Assembly: GCA_900770265.1 (NCBI GenBank)
Contig: CAAGJR010000229.1
Location: 1-36,986 of the forward strand
Origin: an uncultured Acidaminococcus sp.
GTDB lineage: Bacteria; Bacillota; Negativicutes; Acidaminococcales; Acidaminococcaceae
DNA: 36,986 nt
Direction of reading: 5' to 3'
The number at the start of each line of letters is the position of its first letter. The stretch's first letter is position 1. Positions 1-10,421 of the stretch are shown here, in pieces. The translations under genes were made by a program, and so were the position numbers. The notes beneath the pieces are model-generated. The model was not told where the DNA came from. It made no database searches and was given only the letters and a program-made list of their open reading frames with translations.

Positions 1-144
1 CGGCGGATCAAGGAAGCCATGCAACTGGGCTTCCACCGGTTCGTGGTGCCCCGGGGCAGTTTCCCCCAGGGCAAGGAACCGAAAGGCGCCGTCATCGCCC
101 AGGTACGGACGGTGGAGGAGGCTGTGGCAGAATTGTACAAGTGA
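1..144 (+). CDS. radA: RadA-like DNA repair protein, C-terminal end (partial)
   Basis: The first 47 codons are open and end at TGA 142-144; the gene enters from outside the window. The translated tail has the form RRIKEAMQLGF followed by a VVPRG segment and an AxIAQVRTVEEAV segment. This resembles the end of the Lon-protease-like C-terminal domain of RadA/Sms, the ATPase that aids branch migration in recombinational repair. Only the tail is visible, so the Walker and zinc motifs cannot be checked. A paralogous Lon-type domain is the main alternative. A heptamer array and a terminator follow. Confidence 0.6.
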   Translation, partial: RRIKEAMQLGFHRFVVPRGSFPQGKEPKGAVIAQVRTVEEAVAELYK

Positions 145-178
145 ACACAGTCACTAGTCTCTAGTCACTAGTCCACAG
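144..178. repeat. Heptamer repeat array (5 units)
   Basis: Five consecutive 7-bp units lie directly after the radA stop codon. Units 2 and 4 are exactly TCACTAG; the others are one- to three-base variants. Similar arrays occur at seven other places in the window, always between genes. Confidence 0.7.
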
Positions 179-187
179 CCGATGGTG

Positions 188-213
188 AAAAATCGCCATC
201 GGCGATTTTTTTT
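188..213 (+). terminator. Intrinsic terminator after radA
   Basis: A 10-bp stem (188-197 with 201-210, AAAAATCGCC / GGCGATTTTT) has a 3-nt loop and runs into a T tract. A competing hairpin is possible between GCCGATGG (178-185) and CCATCGGC (196-203). The two share bases, so they exclude each other. Confidence 0.75.
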
Positions 214-227
214 ACTTTCCTTTTCAT

Positions 228-256
228 TTGACAGTCCCCCTTACTTTTTATATAAT
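228..256 (+). promoter_or_regulatory. Consensus sigma-A-type promoter of alaS
   Basis: TTGACA at 228-233 and TATAAT at 251-256 are both perfect hexamers, with the ideal 17-bp spacer. Transcription should begin near 263, leaving a leader of about 70 nt before alaS. I see no T-box signature in that leader. Confidence 0.9.
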
Positions 257-335
257 TTATGGGATACGAAAGACGATACTTTTCTGGCTGATGGAACTTT
301 CCGTTCTGCTGGAACGAAATTTGGGAGAGTTGGTA

Positions 336-2963
<2,628 letters not shown>

Positions 2964-2994
2964 TTGCAAGTGCTGAATGAAGAAGGTGCAGAGT

Positions 2995-3525
2995 ATGGAT
3001 CCAAAGGAAAAACTGGGGAAGGCTCTTTATCATCTGCTGGAGAAAAAACATCTGAAGGACATTTCCATTGAAGAAATCGTCCGGGACGCCGGGCTGAAGG
3101 AGGAAGACTTCAACCGGGAGTTCAAGTCCAAAAAGGCGGCGGCCCACTGGGTGTATCTGCACATCCTGGCCAGACACGGCCGGGATATCCTGAAGAGCCG
3201 GTGCTGGTCGGAGGCCCTGTACAAGAAGTTCCTGCTGTACCAGGCCAATCTGAAGTTTTTGCAGAACCTGTATGTGAGCTGCGATATCGAGGAAATCCGG
3301 CAGAGCAACCGCCGGTTCGTCCGGGATGCCTATCACCTGATGCTGAAGAAGGCGGGGGCGGACCTGAACAATCCTCACATCCAGTTCGCTACGGAAATGG
3401 TTGTTTATGGGGGAGAAGAAATGACCATGCGCTGGATCCTGGATGGGATGAAGGTACCCATCGAAGTGATGCTGGTGCTGTTCCAGGAGTCCATACCACT
3501 GATCATCAGTCAATATTTCTATTAA
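2995..3525 (+). CDS. TetR/AcrR-like transcriptional regulator
   Basis: The product is 176 aa. Its first 50 residues match the TetR DNA-binding fold: a helix LGKALYHLLEKK, then ISIEEIVRDAGL, then a recognition-helix segment with the F-x-S-K-K-A ending usual for TetR N-termini. The remainder is helical with no family I can name, so the ligand and target genes are unknown. I prefer ATG 2995, which sits 8 bp after an AAGAAGG ribosome site; ATG 2977 would add six residues but has no good site. It follows alaS by 31 bp without a terminator and is probably cotranscribed with it. Confidence 0.7.
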   Translation: MDPKEKLGKALYHLLEKKHLKDISIEEIVRDAGLKEEDFNREFKSKKAAAHWVYLHILARHGRDILKSRCWSEALYKKFLLYQANLKFLQNLYVSCDIEEIRQSNRRFVRDAYHLMLKKAGADLNNPHIQFATEMVVYGGEEMTMRWILDGMKVPIEVMLVLFQESIPLIISQYFY

Positions 3526-3534
3526 GGAACGGGG

Positions 3535-3560
3535 TAGGGGTTGTCGCAAGGCAACCCCTA
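3535..3560. repeat. Palindromic element between the TetR-like gene and ireB
   Basis: TAGGGGTTG (3535-3543) and CAACCCCTA (3552-3560) form a perfect 9-bp stem around an 8-nt loop. There is no T run, so it is not a classical terminator. Its TAGGGG arm resembles the palindromic elements at 15452-15566 and 27352-27403. Confidence 0.6.
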
Positions 3561-3589
3561 TTGCCGGTTCCAGGCAGAGGAGGAATACT

Positions 3590-3850
3590 ATGTCTCGTAC
3601 AACACAGGAAACTACCATGTTCAAACCGGTCCCGGAGACCAAGAGCGTAGCCGAGACCATCCGGGAAGTAGCCGACGCCCTGAAGGAAAAAGGCTACAAT
3701 CCCATCGACCAGCTGGCCGGCTATCTCCTGAGCGGCGACCCGGCCTATGTGACCAGCTACAAGGACGCCCGGCTGAAGATCCGCCGTTTCGAACGGTATG
3801 AGCTGATCGAAGCCCTGCTCCAGAACTATCTGGAAGATACGGATCGCTGA
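3590..3850 (+). CDS. ireB: IreB family regulatory phosphoprotein (UPF0297/DUF965)
   Basis: This 86-aa protein has the family's conserved core: ETIREVADALKEKGYNP, then IDQLAGYLLSGDPAYVTSY, then ARLKIRRFERYELIEALL. In Enterococcus faecalis, IreB is a small dimer phosphorylated on N-terminal threonines by the PASTA kinase IreK and modulates cephalosporin resistance. The N-terminus here is Thr-rich (residues 4, 5, 8 and 9), but whether it is phosphorylated is inference. A GAGGAGG site lies 6 bp before the ATG. The stop codon overlaps the ruvX start by one base, matching the usual Firmicute order alaS - ireB - ruvX. Confidence 0.93.
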   Translation: MSRTTQETTMFKPVPETKSVAETIREVADALKEKGYNPIDQLAGYLLSGDPAYVTSYKDARLKIRRFERYELIEALLQNYLEDTDR

Positions 3851-4269
3851 TGAGGATCATGGGGTTGGACCTGGGCACCCGCACCATCGGGGTGGCCGTC
3901 AGTGACGAAACCGGCTTCATCGCCCGGGGGGTGGAGACCATCCACCGGCGGAGCCTGGAAAAGGACCTGGGCCGGCTGGAAGAACTGGTGCAGGCCGAAG
4001 AGGTGGGACAGTTCGTACTGGGCTATCCCAAGAACATGAATGGCACCATCGGCGACAGAGCCCGGGCCAGCGAAGAATTCAAAACCATCCTGGAGGAACG
4101 CTTTCCGTCCATCCCGGTTGTGCTGTGGGATGAACGGCTGTCCACGGTTGCTGCGGAAAAAGTGCTGATCGAGGCGGATCTCCAGAGAAAGAAACGGAAG
4201 AAAATCATCGACATGATGGCCGCTGTGGTCATCCTGCAAAATTATCTGGACAGCCCGAGGAGGCAATGA
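3850..4269 (+). CDS. ruvX: Holliday junction resolvase-like nuclease RuvX/YqgF
   Basis: At 139 aa this is the normal family length. It has an RNase H-like fold beginning MRIMGLDLGTRTIGVAVSDE, where D7 is the first acidic catalytic residue, and contains VLGYPKNMNGTIG and the WDERLST motif. Family members act in 16S rRNA 5'-end maturation and have been proposed to resolve Holliday junctions. The start overlaps the ireB stop by one base and the end overlaps the DUF1292 start by four, so the three genes are translationally coupled. Confidence 0.95.
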   Translation: MRIMGLDLGTRTIGVAVSDETGFIARGVETIHRRSLEKDLGRLEELVQAEEVGQFVLGYPKNMNGTIGDRARASEEFKTILEERFPSIPVVLWDERLSTVAAEKVLIEADLQRKKRKKIIDMMAAVVILQNYLDSPRRQ

Positions 4270-4586
4270 CAATGGCAAAGGAAGAAAAGAATCTGCTGCA
4301 GACGGAAGACCAGGAAGCTGTCGTAGTGATCACTGACGAGGAGGGGAATGAATCCTACTACCTGGAAGAAATGGTCATTCCCATGGACAACAAGAACTTC
4401 GCCCTGCTGACCCAGATCCCCGAAGACGACGATACGGATCCCGATGACGCGGAAGACAATGTGATCATCGCCCGGATGGACTTCGATGACAACGGGGACC
4501 CGGTGTACCTGGACCCCACTGACGAGGAATTCGAAGCGGTACGCAAGGCCTACGAAGAAATCATGGACGAAATGGACGCCCAGTAA
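4266..4586 (+). CDS. DUF1292 family protein
   Basis: A 106-aa, strongly acidic protein (runs such as EDDDTDPDDAEDN) corresponding to B. subtilis YrzB. The family has no established function; its place between ruvX and mltG is conserved in Firmicutes. The start used overlaps the end of ruvX; a second ATG at 4272 is equally possible and would shorten it by two residues. An AGGAGG ribosome site lies within the end of ruvX. Confidence 0.88.
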   Translation: MTMAKEEKNLLQTEDQEAVVVITDEEGNESYYLEEMVIPMDNKNFALLTQIPEDDDTDPDDAEDNVIIARMDFDDNGDPVYLDPTDEEFEAVRKAYEEIMDEMDAQ

Positions 4587-4607
4587 CACAAGAGGGATCG
4601 AACCATC

Positions 4608-5657
4608 ATGCGGAAAAAATTCTTACCCATCGGGCTGGCCCTGGTGCTGGCACTCTCGTTCGGTGGCTACTGGTATCTGGATTATTTCAACACCAACACC
4701 AGCCTGGCCACCGGGCAGAAAGTCCAGTTCACGGTCACCGAGGGAATGACTACCTCTGACATTGCGAAACTGCTCCACGACAAGAAACTGATCCAGACCC
4801 CGGAATCCTTCCGGCTGGCGGCCAAGCTGAAGGGACTGGACAGCAAGCTCCAGGCCGGCAAATATGAAATCGTGGCCGGGATGAGCGACAAGGAAATCAT
4901 CGACGTCCTGAGCAAAGGCAAGGTGCACAGCAACAGCTTCGCCGTGCCGGAAGGGGCCACCATCAACGAAATCGCCCTGAGACTGGAAGAGAAGCATCTG
5001 GGCAATGCCCAGGCGTTCAAGGATGCCTGCAAGAATTACACACCCTACACCTATATGGAGACCCAGAACCCCGATGTGATGTACAAGGCGGAAGGGTTCC
5101 TGGCCCCGGCCACGTACAACATCCCGGAAAATGCCACGGAAAAGGACATCGTGGCCATGATGGTGCAGCAGTTCAACAAGAAGCTGACACCGGAAGTGCG
5201 GGATGACCTGTCCCACAGCTATATGCCCCTGCGGGACATCGTGACCCTGGCTTCCATGGTGGAACGGGAAGCCACCCACAAGGAGGAGATGCCCCTGATC
5301 GCCGGCGTGTTCGAAAAACGGCTGCAGAAGGGCATGCCCATCCAGTCGGATACCACGATCCAGTACATCCTGGGAGCCCAGAAAAAGGTGGTCACCTACG
5401 ACGACCTGAAACTGGAATCTCCCTATAACACGTACCTGAACAAGGGCCTGCCCCCGGGACCGGTGGGCAACCCCAGCATGGACGCCATCCGGGCGGTGAT
5501 CCACCCGGTCATGACCGACTACCTGTATTTCGTGGCCGATGACCAGGGCTACCACCATTTTACGAAGACCTACGAAGAACATGTGAAGATGATCCAGAAG
5601 CTGAACCCCGGTGAAGTCATCGGTGAAGCGGAAGGGATGGGAGAACAAGAACAGTGA
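4608..5657 (+). CDS. mltG: Endolytic murein transglycosylase
   Basis: MltG cleaves nascent peptidoglycan strands at the outer face of the inner membrane. The product is 349 aa: a short cytoplasmic start, one N-terminal membrane anchor (about residues 6-25), a LysM-like part with TVTEGMTTSDIAKLL, and the YceG catalytic domain. The catalytic-site segment reads TLASMVEREATHKEEMPLIA (Glu219 and Glu221 in this numbering) followed by VFEKRLQKGMPIQSDTTIQY. The ATG follows a GAGGGA site. The stop overlaps the GTG start of the next gene by four bases, so the two are coupled. Confidence 0.95.
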   Translation: MRKKFLPIGLALVLALSFGGYWYLDYFNTNTSLATGQKVQFTVTEGMTTSDIAKLLHDKKLIQTPESFRLAAKLKGLDSKLQAGKYEIVAGMSDKEIIDVLSKGKVHSNSFAVPEGATINEIALRLEEKHLGNAQAFKDACKNYTPYTYMETQNPDVMYKAEGFLAPATYNIPENATEKDIVAMMVQQFNKKLTPEVRDDLSHSYMPLRDIVTLASMVEREATHKEEMPLIAGVFEKRLQKGMPIQSDTTIQYILGAQKKVVTYDDLKLESPYNTYLNKGLPPGPVGNPSMDAIRAVIHPVMTDYLYFVADDQGYHHFTKTYEEHVKMIQKLNPGEVIGEAEGMGEQEQ

Positions 5658-6889
5658 ACAAACCGGAACTGCTGGCTCCTGCCGGGAGCCTGGACAAAGG
5701 CAAGCTGGCCCTGCTGTACGGGGCCGATGCCATCTATTTGGGCGGCAAGGCGTTCGGCCTGCGGGCCTTCGCAGCCAACTTTTCCCTGGAGGAGATCCGG
5801 GAAATCTGCGATTTCGCCCACGCCCGGGGCAAACGGGTCTATGTGACCGTGAACATCTTTCCCCACAACAGCGACCTGCCGGCCTTGCCGGATTACCTGC
5901 GCAGCCTGGAGGCGGCCGGGGTGGATGCCCTGCTGATCTCCGACCTGGGGGTATGGGCCACGGCCCGGGAAGTGATCCCCAACGTGCACCTGCACGTAAG
6001 CACCCAGGCCAATACCACGAACTATGCCACGGCCCAGGCCTGGGAAAAACTGGGGGCCAGCCGGGTGGTGCTGGCCCGGGAGCTGTCTCTGGAGGAAATC
6101 CGCCAGATCCGTCAGAAGACGAAGGTGGAACTGGAAGTGTTCGTCCATGGGGCCATGTGCATCAGCTACAGCGGCCGGTGCCTTTTGAGCAACTACTTCA
6201 CGGGACGGGACAGCAACCGGGGTGCCTGTGCCCAGGTGTGCCGCTGGGAATTCTCCCTGACGGAGAAGAACCGGCCCGGCCAGCAGTTCGACATTGCCGA
6301 GGACGAACGGGGCACGTACATCATGAATTCCAGGGATCTGTGCCTCATCGACTACCTGCCCCAGCTCATGGAGGCAGGGGTCAGCAGCCTGAAGATCGAG
6401 GGCCGCATGAAGAGCATCCATTATGTGTGCTCCGTGGTGGCAGCCTACCGGCAGGCCATCGACGCCTGCTACGCCGACCCGGCCCATTACACCACGCCCC
6501 AGGTGCTGAAGGACGAACTGGAGAAGGTGTCCCACCGGCCCTATACCACGGGCTTTGCGGTGCACAAGACCGGCCCGGACGACCAGGTGTACACCACCAG
6601 CAGCTACGAGCAGACCGCGGATTTCGTGGCTTTGGTAAAGGGGTACGATTCTGCCACCAACCGGGTGACCCTGGAACAGCGGAACAACCTGAAGGAGGGC
6701 CAGGAACTGGAAGTGCTGACCCCCGGCGGAGAACGGTTCTCCTGGGTACTGACCGAGATGGAGGATGCGGACGGACAGCCCATCACCGTGGCACCCCACG
6801 CCCAGATGGTGTTCACGGCCAAGGGGGATCCCCGGATGGAAGCCTGGGCCCTGGTACGCAGACTGAAGCCGGTTGAAAAGAAATTGTAA
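5654..6889 (+). CDS. Peptidase U32 family protein (tRNA/rRNA hydroxylation type)
   Basis: The 411-aa product starts at GTG 5654, overlapping the mltG stop. It carries the U32 signature ELEVFVHGAMCISYSGRC, then LSNYFTGRDSNRGACAQVCRW with clustered cysteines, and SLKIEGRMKS. The TIM-barrel N-terminus starts PELLAPAGSL. Although named peptidases, members such as YrrO/TrhP and RlhA are needed for hydroxylation of tRNA U34 or 23S rRNA. The mltG-linked position matches the B. subtilis yrrN/yrrO region, so a TrhP-like tRNA role is the best guess. Only one copy is present here, where B. subtilis has two. Confidence 0.88.
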   Translation: MNKPELLAPAGSLDKGKLALLYGADAIYLGGKAFGLRAFAANFSLEEIREICDFAHARGKRVYVTVNIFPHNSDLPALPDYLRSLEAAGVDALLISDLGVWATAREVIPNVHLHVSTQANTTNYATAQAWEKLGASRVVLARELSLEEIRQIRQKTKVELEVFVHGAMCISYSGRCLLSNYFTGRDSNRGACAQVCRWEFSLTEKNRPGQQFDIAEDERGTYIMNSRDLCLIDYLPQLMEAGVSSLKIEGRMKSIHYVCSVVAAYRQAIDACYADPAHYTTPQVLKDELEKVSHRPYTTGFAVHKTGPDDQVYTTSSYEQTADFVALVKGYDSATNRVTLEQRNNLKEGQELEVLTPGGERFSWVLTEMEDADGQPITVAPHAQMVFTAKGDPRMEAWALVRRLKPVEKKL

Positions 6890-6907
6890 CAAAGTATATA
6901 GAAGCCC

Positions 6908-6937
6908 TTGCTTTTTGGGGCGATTTAAGAGTAAAAT
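6908..6937 (+). promoter_or_regulatory. Promoter of the aminopeptidase gene
   Basis: TTGCTT at 6908-6913 and TAAAAT at 6932-6937 are separated by 18 bp. The site lies in the only gap between the U32 gene and the aminopeptidase. Confidence 0.65.
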
Positions 6938-6985
6938 AGATTAGTCGAATTCTTTCTGAATGAATAACGCAGAGGAGACGATCGA

Positions 6986-8035
6986 ATGAGCGCATTGGAC
7001 AGATTGCGAGCTTATCTGGAACAGGAAAAAGTGGACGGGATTTTCATCAAGGGCGATTCCTCCATCCGGTACTTCACCGGGTTCACCGGCGGCGAAAGCC
7101 TGCTGTATGTGGACGGAAGCCGGGCGGTGATCATCACCGACAGCCGGTATACCCTGCAGGTGAAGCAGCAGGCCCCGGAATGTGAACTGGTGGAACACCA
7201 GCATGGCTTCTGGCCGGAAGCTGCCAAACTGCCCACGAGCCGCAATCTGGCCCTGGACGGGGATTACTTCTCCTATACGGAAGAATGTGCCCTGGCCGGC
7301 GTTTTGCCCCAGGCCACCTGGAAGAACCTGAACCTGGTGGGCCTGCGGGCCGTGAAGACGGACGAGGAAATGAAATCCATCCGCAAGGCGGTTGCCATTT
7401 CCGACGAAGCCTTCCTGCAGCTGCTGCCCCACATCCGGGCCGGGCGCAAAGAAAGCGACCTGGCGGCGGAACTGGAGTACAACATGCGGAAACTGGGCTC
7501 CACGAAACCTTCCTTTGAAACCATCTGTGCCTCCGGCAAACGGAGTGCCCTGCCGCATGGCGTGGCTTCCGAAAAGGTGGTGGAGGACGGCGATTTCGTC
7601 ACGTTCGATTTCGGCGCCACCTACAACGGTTACTGCTCCGATATCACCCGGACGGTGGTCATCGGCAAGGCCGCTCCCTGGCAGAAGGAAATCTATGACA
7701 TCGTTTTGAACGCCAACCTGCTGGGCGAAAAGACCCTGAAGGCCGGGCTTACCGGCATCCAGGTGGACAAGGCCGTGCGGGACTACATCACTGGCAAGGG
7801 CTACGGCCCCAACTTCGGCCATGGGCTGGGCCACGGCGTGGGCCTGGATATCCACGAGAAACCGGTGCTGAACAAGGCCAACGACCAGCCGCTGCCGGCC
7901 GGCGCGGTGGTCACCATCGAACCGGGGATCTACCTGCCCGATAAAGGCGGTCTCCGGATCGAAGATACCTGCCTGGTCACCGAGACCGGGTGCGAACGGC
8001 TCACGTCCGTTCCCAAGGAACTGGTAGAATTATAA
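6986..8035 (+). CDS. Xaa-Pro aminopeptidase family (M24B) metallopeptidase
   Basis: This 349-aa protein removes N-terminal residues preceding proline; it has no signal peptide and should be cytoplasmic. The N-terminal creatinase-like domain contains GIFIKGDSSIRYFTGFTG. The C-terminal pita-bread domain shows all five metal ligands in order: Asp in FDFGATYNGY, Asp in CSDITRTVV, His in FGHGLGHGVG, Glu in TIEPGIY and Glu in LRIEDTCLVT. The start follows a GAGGAG ribosome site. It lies 44 bp before efp, a pairing common in Firmicutes (yqhT-efp in B. subtilis). Confidence 0.94.
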   Translation: MSALDRLRAYLEQEKVDGIFIKGDSSIRYFTGFTGGESLLYVDGSRAVIITDSRYTLQVKQQAPECELVEHQHGFWPEAAKLPTSRNLALDGDYFSYTEECALAGVLPQATWKNLNLVGLRAVKTDEEMKSIRKAVAISDEAFLQLLPHIRAGRKESDLAAELEYNMRKLGSTKPSFETICASGKRSALPHGVASEKVVEDGDFVTFDFGATYNGYCSDITRTVVIGKAAPWQKEIYDIVLNANLLGEKTLKAGLTGIQVDKAVRDYITGKGYGPNFGHGLGHGVGLDIHEKPVLNKANDQPLPAGAVVTIEPGIYLPDKGGLRIEDTCLVTETGCERLTSVPKELVEL

Positions 8036-8079
8036 AATTCACATATACTGTTTAGAAACTATTTTTGGAGGTTGTTTTC

Positions 8080-8637
8080 ATGATTTCTACGAACGATTTT
8101 AAAACTGGCGTAACGGTTGAAATTGACGGCGATGCTTGGCAGGTCGTTGAATTCCAGCATGTAAAACCGGGCAAAGGCGCTGCTTTTGTACGGGCTAAAA
8201 TGCGCAACCTGTGCACTGGCGCAGTGGTTGAACGGACCTTCAACGCTGCTGAACGTCTGCCCAAAGCCGTTGTTGAAAGAAAGAACATGCAGTATCTGTA
8301 TGAATCCGACGGCACCTATGTATTCATGGACAACGAAACCTACGATCAGATCGAACTGAATAAAGATCAGCTGGGTAACGCCATCAACTTCCTGAAGGAA
8401 AACATGGACGTGAAAGTGATCTCCTTCAACGACCGGATCCTGGGTATCGAACTGCCCAACACCGTTGAACTGACCGTAGTAGAAACCGAACCGGGCATCA
8501 AAGGCGATACCGCTACCGGCGGCAGCAAGAACGCCAAGATGGAAACCGGCTATGTGGTGAAGGTTCCCCTGTTCATCAACGAAGGGGATGTCCTGCAAAT
8601 CGACACCCGCAGCGGCGACTACATCGCAAGAGCATAA
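8080..8637 (+). CDS. efp: Elongation factor P
   Basis: EF-P binds ribosomes stalled at polyproline stretches and promotes peptide-bond formation. The product is 185 aa with the three expected beta domains. The tip loop HVKPGKGAAF carries Lys32, the position that is post-translationally modified in many bacteria. I see none of the known modification genes in this window, so the modification type is open. The C-terminal signature region includes LFINEGDVLQIDTRSGDYIAR. I chose ATG 8080, 8 bp after GGAGG; an in-frame TTG at 8065 overlaps the ribosome site. Confidence 0.97.
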   Translation: MISTNDFKTGVTVEIDGDAWQVVEFQHVKPGKGAAFVRAKMRNLCTGAVVERTFNAAERLPKAVVERKNMQYLYESDGTYVFMDNETYDQIELNKDQLGNAINFLKENMDVKVISFNDRILGIELPNTVELTVVETEPGIKGDTATGGSKNAKMETGYVVKVPLFINEGDVLQIDTRSGDYIARA

Positions 8638-8650
8638 GAAGAATTTCCAT

Positions 8651-8685
8651 AAGGAGCTGTTGTCACCTGGCGACAGCTCCTTTTT
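8651..8685 (+). terminator. Intrinsic terminator after efp
   Basis: AAGGAGCTGT (8651-8660) pairs with ACAGCTCCTT (8673-8682) around a 12-nt loop and ends in a T tract. Confidence 0.85.
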
Positions 8686-8727
8686 GCTCAACAAAGCAGC
8701 CAGGTGCAGAAAGTAAGGAAACGCATC

Positions 8728-9336
8728 ATGAAAACAATCTATCTGGTCCGCCACGGGGAGACCCTGGCCAACCGGCAGGGCATCCTCCAGGGCTGGACCA
8801 ACAATCCTCTGGACGATACGGGCCTGAAGCAGGCCTCGGCCCTGGTGACCCGCGCCAGCCGGGTACCCCTTGCGGCCATCTATACGTCGGACCTGATCCG
8901 GACCCAGCAGACGGCGGCGCCCCTGGCGGAAGCCAGAGGCATCACCCCGGTGGTGCTGCCCGGGCTGCGGGAAGTATCCTTCGGCAAATGGGACGGCCAT
9001 CATATGGGGGAAATCCAGGAAAAAGACCCGGACACCCTGCGGGACCTGTTCCTGAAACCGGCCCAGGTGGACCTGGAGGCGGAAGAGGACCTGTACGGCA
9101 GCCAGAAGAGGGGCTGGGAAACGTTCACGAAACTGGTGGACGATATGGAACCGGATACGAACATCCTGTGCGTCAGCCACGGCGGCCTGATCCGCCTGCT
9201 GGTGTGCAGCCTGCTCCAGATCCCCATCGACAACATGTGGAAGCTGAGCCTGTACAACACGGCATTCGTACAGGTGGTAGAGACAAAAGATTTCGGCTAC
9301 CGCGTGGACAAGATCAATGATATGGGGTTGCTGTAG
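8728..9336 (+). CDS. Histidine phosphatase superfamily protein
   Basis: The 202-aa product has the phosphoglycerate-mutase-like fold: LVRHGET near the N-terminus (catalytic His), the second Arg in SDLIRTQQTAAPLAE, an acid-containing loop LREVSFGKWDG and the C-terminal histidine in CVSHGGLIRLL. This supports a phosphohydrolase; the substrate cannot be read from sequence. Small-molecule phosphatases such as alpha-ribazole phosphatase are alternatives to a mutase. ATG 8728 follows AAGGAA; an upstream in-frame GTG at 8704 lacks a ribosome site. It sits between two terminators, so it may be monocistronic, though I found no strong promoter in front of it. Confidence 0.88.
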   Translation: MKTIYLVRHGETLANRQGILQGWTNNPLDDTGLKQASALVTRASRVPLAAIYTSDLIRTQQTAAPLAEARGITPVVLPGLREVSFGKWDGHHMGEIQEKDPDTLRDLFLKPAQVDLEAEEDLYGSQKRGWETFTKLVDDMEPDTNILCVSHGGLIRLLVCSLLQIPIDNMWKLSLYNTAFVQVVETKDFGYRVDKINDMGLL

Positions 9337-9352
9337 GGGGTCATCGGCCCCG

Positions 9353-9437
9353 TCACTGGTCACGGGTCACTGGCTGAAGAAAGCCAAATGCAGGCATTTG
9401 GCATTCCAACCCCCAGCCACTAACCACTAACCACGAA
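9353..9437. repeat. Two heptamer arrays around a small palindrome
   Basis: Three units of TCACTGG type (9353-9373) are followed by a perfect 9-bp palindrome GCCAAATGC-AG-GCATTTGGC (9383-9402), then three units of CCACTAA type (9417-9437). The second array merges into the stem of the next terminator. This fills the gap between the phosphatase and the DUF2156 gene. Confidence 0.65.
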
Positions 9438-9463
9438 AAGAGTGCGTGTACCGCACTCTTTTC
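9435..9463. terminator. Terminator-like hairpin
   Basis: A perfect 12-bp stem, GAAAAGAGTGCG (9435-9446) with its complement (9452-9463), has a 5-nt loop. The A-rich and T-rich ends of the stem suggest it could act in both directions. It is followed by a C run rather than a T run. Confidence 0.65.
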
Positions 9464-9478
9464 CCCCTTGACTTCATC

Positions 9479-9487
9479 TGTTATAAT
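9479..9487 (+). promoter_or_regulatory. Extended -10 promoter for the DUF2156 gene
   Basis: TGTTATAAT is a perfect extended -10 (TGn-TATAAT). No good -35 lies 17 bp upstream, where the terminator stem sits. The nearby TTGACT at 9468 is only 8 bp away and cannot be the -35. Confidence 0.65.
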
Positions 9488-9521
9488 ATGAGTTACAAAT
9501 ACAAATGAGGGAGCGATTCTT

Positions 9522-10409
9522 ATTTTAGAATTCAAGCATATCACCATCGATGATAAACCCATCTTCGATGATTACTTTACAGAAGAAGATTACCATGCGT
9601 CCGAATGCTGCTTCGGGTCCATTTTTATCTGGCGGAAGCAGTATGACAGCTACTGGGCCATCTGCCACGGGTGCCTGATCATCAAGGTCACCGTGAACGG
9701 CAACACGTTCGTACTGCCTCCTTTCGGCGGGGTCAACGAGGACCTGCCCAAGGTGCTGTGTGCCCTGAAACAGTATTTCAAGGGCGAACCCTTCGAAATG
9801 CACGGCATCTATGAACACACCATCGAACGGTTCCAGAAATACTTGCCCCAGGTGAACAAATTCACCCCGGACCGGGACAACTGGGACTATGTGTACCAGC
9901 GCGCCAGCCTGGCCAGCCTGAGCGGGCGCAAGCTGCACGGCAAGAAGAACCATTACAACCAGTTCATCAAGGACCACCCGGACTTCGTCTACGAACCCAT
10001 CACCATGGAAAACAAAGACGAATGCATCGCCTACGGCAAGCAGTGGGTGGAACAGCGGGAACTGACGGACCCCTCCATCGTGGCGGAATATGACGCCATC
10101 AAGGAAGGGCTGAACAACCTGGACAAGCTCCAGATCCGGGGCGGGCTCATCCGTCTGGACGGAGAAGTGAAGGCCTTCACCTTTGGGGAACGGGCCGGCA
10201 GGAATACGGCCGTGGTCCATGTGGAAAAGGCTGATCCGGACATCCGGGGCCTGTTCACGGCCATCAACAAGGAATACATCGACCACACCTGGCCCGATGT
10301 GACCTACATCAACCGGGAAGAGGACATGGGCAAGGAAGGCCTGCGGGAAGCCAAGGAATCCTACAAGCCCGTGTTCATGGTGAAAAAGTACAATACCATC
10401 ATCAAATAA
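9522..10409 (+). CDS. DUF2156 protein (phosphatidylglycerol lysyltransferase C-terminal-like), apparent ATT start
   Basis: The 295-aa frame reads (I)LEFKHITIDDKPIFDDYF and runs without a stop to TAA 10407-10409. It belongs to the DUF2156 family, an acyltransferase-like fold related to the C-terminal domain of MprF; no membrane segments are present and the substrate is unknown. Upstream of GTG 9693, which lies inside the conserved domain, there is no in-frame ATG, GTG or TTG before the ribosome site. GAGGGAG at 9507-9513 is ideally spaced (8 bp) from ATT 9522, exactly where family members begin with M-L-E-F. I therefore infer an AUU start. An ATG at 9505 opens a 7-codon ORF in another frame that ends at 9528, overlapping this start. 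An Eis-like acetyltransferase follows after 12 bp. Confidence 0.75.
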   Translation: MLEFKHITIDDKPIFDDYFTEEDYHASECCFGSIFIWRKQYDSYWAICHGCLIIKVTVNGNTFVLPPFGGVNEDLPKVLCALKQYFKGEPFEMHGIYEHTIERFQKYLPQVNKFTPDRDNWDYVYQRASLASLSGRKLHGKKNHYNQFIKDHPDFVYEPITMENKDECIAYGKQWVEQRELTDPSIVAEYDAIKEGLNNLDKLQIRGGLIRLDGEVKAFTFGERAGRNTAVVHVEKADPDIRGLFTAINKEYIDHTWPDVTYINREEDMGKEGLREAKESYKPVFMVKKYNTIIK

Positions 10410-10421
10410 GGAGAGACAGCC

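Noticed and set aside
144..178. CRISPR array
   Set aside because: Units are 7 bp with no spacers.
228..335. N-terminal extension of alaS from TTG 228
   Set aside because: The TTG is the first half of the -35 hexamer, so it would lie upstream of the transcription start; ATG 336 has a ribosome site and matches the AlaRS N-terminus.
263..335. T-box riboswitch in the alaS leader
   Set aside because: The leader is only about 70 nt and lacks the conserved T-box sequence and a terminator/antiterminator pair.
9468..9487. TTGACT at 9468 as the -35 of the DUF2156 promoter
   Set aside because: Only 8 bp separate it from TATAAT; the extended TGn motif explains the promoter better.
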